Positions 57,300 to 64,000 of a stretch of 64,000 nt of DNA are shown here, one piece after another. The position numbers were made by a program, and so were the translations under genes. The notes beneath the pieces are model-generated. The model was given only the letters and a program-made list of their open reading frames with translations. It was not told the DNA's origin and ran no database searches. How positions within the stretch are numbered: position 1 is the stretch's first letter; each line of letters opens with the position of its first letter. Source of the stretch: Monosporascus cannonballus (lineage: Eukaryota > Ascomycota > Sordariomycetes > Xylariales); the NCBI GenBank assembly GCA_004154925.1, contig QJNS01000119.1, positions 1 through 64,000 of the forward strand. Reading direction: 5' to 3'.

Positions 57300-58708
57300 G
57301 GTGATCTAGGCCGAAATAAAAATTATAAAGCAAAATATAGACGGTATTTTATTTATTATCGATATGTATATTAATTAAGAAAGATTTGTAAAAACCTATA
57401 TTAATTAGGAATATAAATATTTTGCCGTAATAAACGAAACGTTCGTAAAATGCTTACGGTTACCGCGTATTCTAATAAAATTATACGGATTAAGAAAATT
57501 TCGAAAAAAAAACCGATAACGGCGAAAAGAAATTAAGGAAATAATATATATAAAGATAGATATCGACGGTTTTAAGACTAGGATATTCGCATATATTATT
57601 AATAACTCTAATTATTTCTTAATTTTAAGAAAATCTTAAATAAAGCGTTATAACGTTATATACCTAACGCAAAAATATTTTTTGACGGTAAACGCAATAA
57701 GTTATATAAGAGTTTACGAAAAAAGATACGAAACCTAAGGAAATAACGTACGAATAATTCGTAAGGTAAAAAGAATTTTAATTGCCGCCTTCGGGACGGA
57801 ATTTCGGAGGATAAAAAAATTAAAAAGATTAAATAAGAAATTTAATTATTTTCAATTATTTTGGCCGATATTAATAAGATGTTAACGTTTAAGAAAAAAG
57901 TAAAGGTTAACAAAAAATTTCCGTTTAAGTTAAAAGCTTTTTGGAAGTTATTTGATAAAAAATTAGGCGACGCCTTACCCCCACCCCGCCCCAAAGTAAA
58001 TTATACGATCTTATTATATAAAAACGAAATAAGAAAAGAAATGCTAGTATTATAAGGTCCTTTATATAATATGATTAAGGGAGAGCTGTTAACTTTAAAA
58101 AACAATCCTAACGAAGCTTTTAAATAAAAAATATATCCGCATAAATAATTCGCCTATAGGGGCTTCGATTTTATTTGTAAAAAAAACCGAAGAAATATTG
58201 CGTTTTTGCTGCGATTATCGGGTATTAAATATAATAACCGAAAAAAACTGTTATTTTTTATCTTTTATTTCGGAAACCCTGAATCTATTTTTTACGTTAA
58301 ATAATTTATAAAAGTAAATATCCGAATAACATTTTATAAAATTAAAATTAAAAAGGGAAATAAGTAAAAAACGGTATTTTAAACGCGTTTTAGTTTATAC
58401 GAATAGCTGGTAATATTATTCGGTTTATGCGAGGTTCCCGTAACCTTTTAATAATACGTTAACGAGGTTTTAAGAGAGTACCTCGACGTTTTTTGCTTAG
58501 CGTATATAGACGATATCTTTATTTTTTCTTCCGGATTTAAAGAAGATTATATATAAAACATAAAAAAGGTTTTAAGCCGTTTGGGAAAAACGGATTGAAA
58601 TTTAGATATTTTTAAATACGAATTCGCCGTAAAAACGACAAAATATTTTAGATTTATCATAGATGCCAGGAAGGGAATACGAATAAACCTCGAGAAATTG
58701 CGCGTAAT
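57300..58708 (+). pseudogene. E7 pol: protease-like region and reverse transcriptase, cut by E8
   Basis: A protease-like region at about 57340-57640, then a linker holding Pro-Pro-Pro-Arg-Pro-Lys (in the stop-free piece 57861-58055), then the reverse transcriptase: Phe-Cys-x-Asp-Tyr-Arg-like segment (58200-58225), and an intact active site Tyr-Ile-Asp-Asp at 58503-58514 within [11 protein letters not shown]. Ends at 58708 where the E8 LTR begins. RNase H and integrase are displaced to the right of the window. Stops and some residues are RIP-type. Confidence 0.8.
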
Positions 58709-59081
58709 TGTGACGGCTAGGCGGTTTAACCAACTATTAAACCTTAATCGTACGGGTTTATGTTGGCAGAAGTATCGTGGGAATCTGAGTAATAGATACA
58801 GTAATTTTGTTACGTTTCGTAATACTAAGGGTGCCTTGGGTAACGATATTATATTGCAAACTAAAGCTATTTAAACTATGGAAATAATAAGCGTATATAT
58901 ATTTTTTTTTGTCTTAATTATTCGTAATTACGCCGTTGGTAGTAATCACGATTATTTAGGATTATTTTTAATTATTAATAATTATTGGCTTGGCAGTGAT
59001 TACCGTTACGTAACCCGGGAGGTGGCCCGTATGCTCTCTGCCTGACCGTTTTTTGAGACCGGAGCTTATCGAGTCGTAATA
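58709..59081 (-). repeat. E8 3' LTR
   Basis: 373 bp, TGTGACGGCTAGGCGG...GAGTCGTAATA, little mutated in its first 150 bp. Palindrome TTACGTAA at 59006-59013. Confidence 0.88.
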
Positions 59082-59171
59082 CGATCTTCCTCTTTCCCAA
59101 ATCTTGCCCTTAAGATTTCTTTTTTTTCTTTTTTTTCGTTTGGTAAGTATCCCTTTTTTTTATTCTTAATT

Positions 59172-59785
59172 ATGTCGTTTCGCATTTTTAAAATTCGTCG
59201 TTTTCCCCGTTTTTTTACCGTTTATTATATTAACCTTATAAAAGCCTTTAACGAATTTAATTACGAAATTATATTTTGTTTTTATTATTTTTCGAAAAAC
59301 ATAAAATGTAAAATAATGGAAAATGTTTTAAGGTATAAGAAATATATTAATTAAGGTTAATTTTATAATGGTACCGGTGTACTTATTTTTTCTTTATAAC
59401 ATATTCGTCGTAAGCATTAACGTTTAGAACGCGAAAAAACGTTTGCCGAAAAGCGATTATTAAAGTTTTAACGGCTTTACTTTAAAGCTTAACGTAAATA
59501 TTAAGAAAAAATAAATAAAACTTTTTTTATTTTATTCGTTTACGTAAGCAAAAAGCGTTAATTCGTTCGAAAAACGTTATCATAATATAACGTAAGTTCC
59601 AATCGTTAAACGAATTAAAGAAATAAGAACGTCGGGAATAAAAATAATTAAAGGCTGCCGTTACGACTGCCACGTTAATATATGCGGCCGATTGGCCCGA
59701 TATTTCGGCTACCGATTGGTCGGCTATTAATTAGGACGCGTCCGTTATTGCTAATAAAAGTTTTTTAATAAACGTTAGGCGCTAA
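59172..59785 (+). pseudogene. E8 aORF: antisense reading frame
   Basis: ATG TCG TTT CGC at 59172, stop-free to 59354, then continuing in the same frame with only TAA stops through Arg-Leu-Glu-Arg-Glu-Lys-Thr-Phe-Ala-Glu-Lys-Arg to about 59525, where a one-base shift leads into Phe-Ile-Arg-Leu-Arg-Lys-Gln-Lys and on to Ala-Asp-Trp-Pro-Asp-Ile-Ser-Ala-Thr-Asp-Trp. Ends ...ANKSFLINVRR, TAA at 59783-59785. Strongly basic with a hydrophobic stretch at residues 30-40. Overlaps the end of pol by about 40 bp. Confidence 0.75.
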
Positions 59786-62700
59786 TAAGGCTCTTGGCAG
59801 ATTCCCAGGTATTTTCGAAATTTAAGTACTTTTTCCATTTAATCAGACCTGAGGTAAGTTTATTTTATTTTCGCATATCGAGGATTTTCTTCATTTCGTA
59901 TACTTATTCGTCTTTTATTTCCATATCGTCTTATGCCGTATATATTTTGATTATATTGGTTATTTACTTAAGTAAAAAAACATAAAAATTAAATGAAATT
60001 TAACTTTTGGTAAAAGTTTTAATTGGTAATTATTTTTTGAAATTTTTTTAGTGATTTTATATGGACCGATATATTTAAAAACAAATTTTTTACTAGATTA
60101 TTTTGTTTAAATATTTTTAGTAACGAAAAAAACTATTTCCCCCTTTTCGAAAGTTAATCCCTTTAAACCTTTCTGGTTATAATATTTATTTATTTAATTC
60201 CGTACGAACTTTATTTTTATTTTTATTTCTTAATATAGCTGTTATAATTATTTTGATATAAGGATTACTTTAATATTAATTAGACTATCGTTACGTATTT
60301 TTTTGGTAAATTTTTGAAATAAAACCAAAATTTGCGTTTATAGGTATTATTTTGATATTTTCGTAATAACTGGTATTATAAGCTAATTATACGATTAATA
60401 ATTTCTTAACCCAGTTATTTTGTTCGTAATTAATGTAATATCGTAAGTAAATTTCTAAAATTTAATTCGTTTATTTTATTTATTTATCCGTCTTTGGTTT
60501 AAATACGCTGGATAATTTATAATTTAGGCCGATCTATGCCATAAGGCTTTGCTAAAATTTTGATATAAAGGTTGATTCTTTATTTGATATAATTTCTATT
60601 AATAATTCGTATATGCTAAAAATATGTTTAAAAAAATGTATGCCAGTTGTTCGGCGTTTATATCCTTATGATATGGTAGAAAATAGGAAAATTTCGTAAA
60701 TCGGTCGACGATTACGAAAGTGCTATCGTAATATATTCCTGTAGCTGAATCTTTTGATATACGAAGTTTAGTAATAAAGTCGAATGTAATTAAGTACTAT
60801 AGTCGCTTTGTAACTGGTAATGGCTATAATTTTCTATATGGCTTATATCGTCGAATCTTTGCTCTAGCGCAAATATCGCATTGCCGTATAACTTTTTATA
60901 CTGTTAATTTTATTTTAAAAAAAGAATATATGCGTTAAAATCGCTTTAAGGTTTTGTAAGTCCTTAACTATCCGTGTAACTGATATTCGTATATTTTTCG
61001 TATTAAACCCTTTTGGTATTTTTTTGGAACTTGCATTTTGTTCGTTCTTTGATTTTCTGGGAGACTGTTGTTATATTATTAAATTCTTTGATACATATTA
61101 TTAAGTGTTGCCGAATTGTCGCAATTTGCCGTACGCGTAAATATCCTTTTGTAGTAATATCAAAAATTATATAACTAATTTTGACCAATTTTTTTTCGAA
61201 GTTTGGTTACTTGCTTAAAGCATTTGCTCTGCCGTTTTCTAATTTTTTCTTGTAGATAATAACGAAGTCGAAATTCGCTAATTTTTCTGTATATCAAAGC
61301 TGTCGTTTTGTAAGTTCCCTGGTTGTGGTAAATCGGGTAAGATTTTGATAATCCGTATAAACTTTAACCTAATACAAATTTCCCTTTAGGAAATGCCTAA
61401 ATTCCTCAAATGCCATAATAATGGCCATAAATTCCTTATCTGGGATGCCGTAGTTAAATTCGGTTTCTTTTAATTTGTACGAAAAGAATGTAATAAGTTA
61501 TAATTTATCTTAATTATTTCGTTATCCGATTATTGCGCTTAACGCGTAATCCGAAGTATTGGTTTTTAGTTTAACGAGACGGTTTGGATCGTACATAATT
61601 AGTACTGGCTTGTTAGTAATCGTATTCTTAATATCCCGGAATATGTTTTCCGTATTTGGCGTCCATATAAATTGTTTTTTTCGTAAAATTCGTTAAAGAT
61701 ATGGTTATGCTGTTAAAGTTTCGAATAAACTTCCTATAATAGTTAATGAATTTAAGGAATACCTGTACCTCCTTAACCGTTATTGGCGTTTGCCATTTTG
61801 TTATTGTAGCGATTTTCTTAAAGTTGATTTTGAAATGTTCTGAGATAATAATATATCCCAGTTATTTCATTTCCTATATATAAAATTAACTTTTTTCTAC
61901 GTTAATAAATAGCCTTACGTTTTATAAAGCTTAAAAAACCTTATAAACGTATTTTATGTATGCTTTTTTTTATTTTTAAAAAATAAGAATGTCGTCGAGA
62001 TAGCAAACGACGAAAACATCAAGGTATTTTCGTAACACATAATTAACTATTCGCTAAAAGGTTATTAATACGTTTGTAAGTCCTATTGGTGTAACTAAAT
62101 ATTTAAATAATCCGTATTTCGTCCTGAAAGTTATTTTTTATTCGTATTCTTTTTTAATTCTAATAAGATTATATTCATTTTTGAGATCGAATGTTATGAA
62201 CCATTTGGTTTCATAAAATCCGTCTTTTATTTCCGTAATTAGGGGTAATGGTATTTAGTTCTTAATAATAATATCGTTCAGTTATTAATAATTAACTATA
62301 AGTCCTAATTTTCCGTTTTTCTTAGGTACAAAAAACATTAAGTAACCTTTTGGTGATTTCGAAAGTCGAATTTATCCTTTTTGTAACCGATTTTCCAGGT
62401 ATTTTCTGAAAGTACAGAATTCGTTTCCGTTAAAGTTATAAATAAAATAAAACTTTGTCGAAAATCCTTTTTGAAGAATTATCTCATAATCTTATTCGTT
62501 ATATTTTAGTAATTTCGTATTAAGTTCCTTTTTGAAAAGCTGCTTATATCTGTGGTATTATAATAGCATATTGGTTAAATTATCCAACTTTTGGGGCTAT
62601 TGTTATTATTATTTTAAATTGTTATTCAGTCGCTTTAATTTCGTTCTAATAATAATAACGATATATCGTATTCTTTTTTGATATCCGTTTTTTTTCTTAT

Positions 62701-64000
62701 GTCTTGTTCCTTTAGGTAATAAGATATTTATTATGTTCTTATGCCTGCATTTGTTACCATTATCGATTAAATATTAAGACCTTAATTTCTTTTTTTATTT
62801 ATTAACAGGAAATAAAACGAGTTTTACCTGGCCAGCTTTTCCGTTAATCAAAATTCCGTATTGGCATATCTATGGTAATCTTAAGATTATATCGTAATTC
62901 CCGAATAGAACGATATCGAAATTAATTGTTTAATATCGTCCTTTAATAAAAATTTCGAGATAATTAATTTTGCGTATGATTTTTCCGTTATTATAAACGA
63001 ATTCCTAATTTTCGGCATTCGTTATTATATAGGGTACTAACTTATATCTCTATGGCAATTTAAGCTTATTAACTATATCTGGTACAATATAATTTCCGCC
63101 CAGAATTCCGTAATCTATTATTGCAATATACTAATACGTTCCGATTCGTACGTTTAAAATATTAAGGTCGTTAATATTTCCTATCGTCGCGTTTAAAGCC
63201 TTTTTCGGGAATTCCTTTTAACTCCTTTAAGTTTCGTTATTTTACGGCTTTTTTATAGATAACTTTTTTTTTTAATTTTTATTCGAATTTGTCAAACTTT
63301 GCTTATATCTTTTCGTTTAACGCATTAAGCTGCTATATTTATCATTATTATCGGCGTACTATTCCTTCGAGCCGTATTAATTATTTCTAATTATTTTGCC
63401 CTTCTTTTTCTTATCGAATAAATTATTTTTTTATATTTGCAACTATATCTTATTATGCGTTATTCTGGCTGTTATTTTAAAGTTTTTTTATAAACTAACG
63501 TATTTTTTTAACAATTTTCCTTTTTTGGGGATCTATAATAAATACCAACTAAAAATAAAGATTCGTAATAATTTTTTGGTAATGCTTTTTTACCGTACGC
63601 TAAATTAATTCCTTTTCCATTTAGTAATTACATTATCCATAATAATAAAAGCGGTTTTTTTACGGGCATTATTTTTTTTCGGGCCAATTTTTTATTTCGG
63701 CCAACTGTTAAATATTTTTTAAGGCTATGGTTCGAAAATATCGATACCATTATTTATCATCCTTATTATTTCCGGTACGGTTTGGAAAATAAAATCTCTT
63801 ATAGTACGTACGGGTAATTCGTTCGTAAATATGCTATTTCCATTTTTCGTAATCGGAATATTTCCGTCGTCGACAATATATAATATATATTTTGCCGTAT
63901 TAATTAGGGGTTCCAGAATAAACTTTTTCTGTCCAGTTTTGGTATTTGCGTAATTATCCTTATAATATCTTTTATTATATTCGCGATATTTATTAAGCCA
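59745..64000 (-). pseudogene. E8 pol remnant with intact RT active site
   Basis: Minus strand, from the chromodomain region (about 59790-59890) through integrase and RNase H to reverse transcriptase. The active site reads Tyr-Leu-Asp-Asp-Ile-Leu-Ile-Phe, with Tyr-Leu-Asp-Asp at 62002-61991. Remaining stops are RIP-type, so the copy is young or lightly mutated but not coding. The plus-strand frames 59794-59985 and 63396-63608 and the minus-strand frame 61003-61188 are chance or fragments. Confidence 0.82.

Larger units (their letters stand above)
58709..64000 (-). mobile_element. E8: gypsy chromovirus inserted in E7, runs off the window
   Basis: 3' LTR 58709-59081 of the E5 type (TTACGTAA at 59006-59013), preceded by GTAAT (58704-58708). 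Then aORF 59172-59785 and minus-strand pol to the window end. The last bases match E2 near 12650, just short of the gag zinc knuckle, so about 1.2 kb plus the 5' LTR should lie beyond. The least mutated long copy in the window. Confidence 0.88.

Noticed and set aside
1727..64000. Centromere or telomere-adjacent block
   Set aside because: Nested mutated transposons would fit either, but there is no telomeric repeat, telomere-linked helicase or other specific evidence.

Overview
The window reads as a repeat-rich, A+T-rich compartment of a filamentous ascomycete (Pezizomycotina) nuclear genome. The evidence is a Ty3/gypsy chromovirus family littered with C-to-T and G-to-A changes of the kind made by repeat-induced point mutation (RIP), in-frame stops that are almost all CAA/CAG/TGG/CGA-type conversions, and one undamaged gene with eight exons and short fungal-type introns. 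I cannot name the species. Most of the roughly 64 kb is nested, decayed retrotransposon.

Layout. 1-1315 is a balanced-composition segment with no secure gene. A solo LTR (1706-1726 plus 15851-16225, target duplication GTACA) is split by gypsy element E1 (1727-15845). E1 is itself split by E2 (6979-14317), and E2 by a solo LTR of another family (LTR-B, 9321-9750). After a PIF/Harbinger-type MITE (16279-16445) and a 19-bp minisatellite comes E3. The 5' LTR of E3 is opened by an unclassified 11-kb element X (16989-28156); its gag holds a further solo LTR (29812-30229), most of its pol is deleted, and its 3' LTR holds a second copy of the MITE with a TTA duplication. 31461-33700 is an island of normal base composition carrying the only intact gene seen, a LaeA-like S-adenosylmethionine methyltransferase (357 codons, minus strand). 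33720-37561 is A+T-rich with small unmutated insertions. E6 (37562-39787, truncated) carries a 467-bp miniature LTR element (TRIM). E4 (39892-53811) contains E5 (41494-48530), which contains another LTR-B solo LTR (45352-45751). E7, a different gypsy family (about 55345-58708), is cut by E8 (58709 to beyond the window end).

How the pieces relate. E1, E2, E3, E4, E5, E6 and E8 are one extended family. Their LTRs share the outer 5' end and about 190 bp at the 3' end, but the middle of U3 differs from copy to copy. All readable U3s keep one palindromic 8-mer (TTACGTAA or TCACGTGA type). Between pol and the 3' LTR the family carries an extra reading frame on the strand opposite gag-pol (aORF), about 190-205 codons, which meets the 3' end of pol tail to tail. 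It is readable in E1, E2, E4, E5 and E8 and is, with the methyltransferase, the most interesting content of the window. Insertions shorter than about 450 bp largely escaped mutation while long ones were heavily mutated, which fits the length dependence of RIP.
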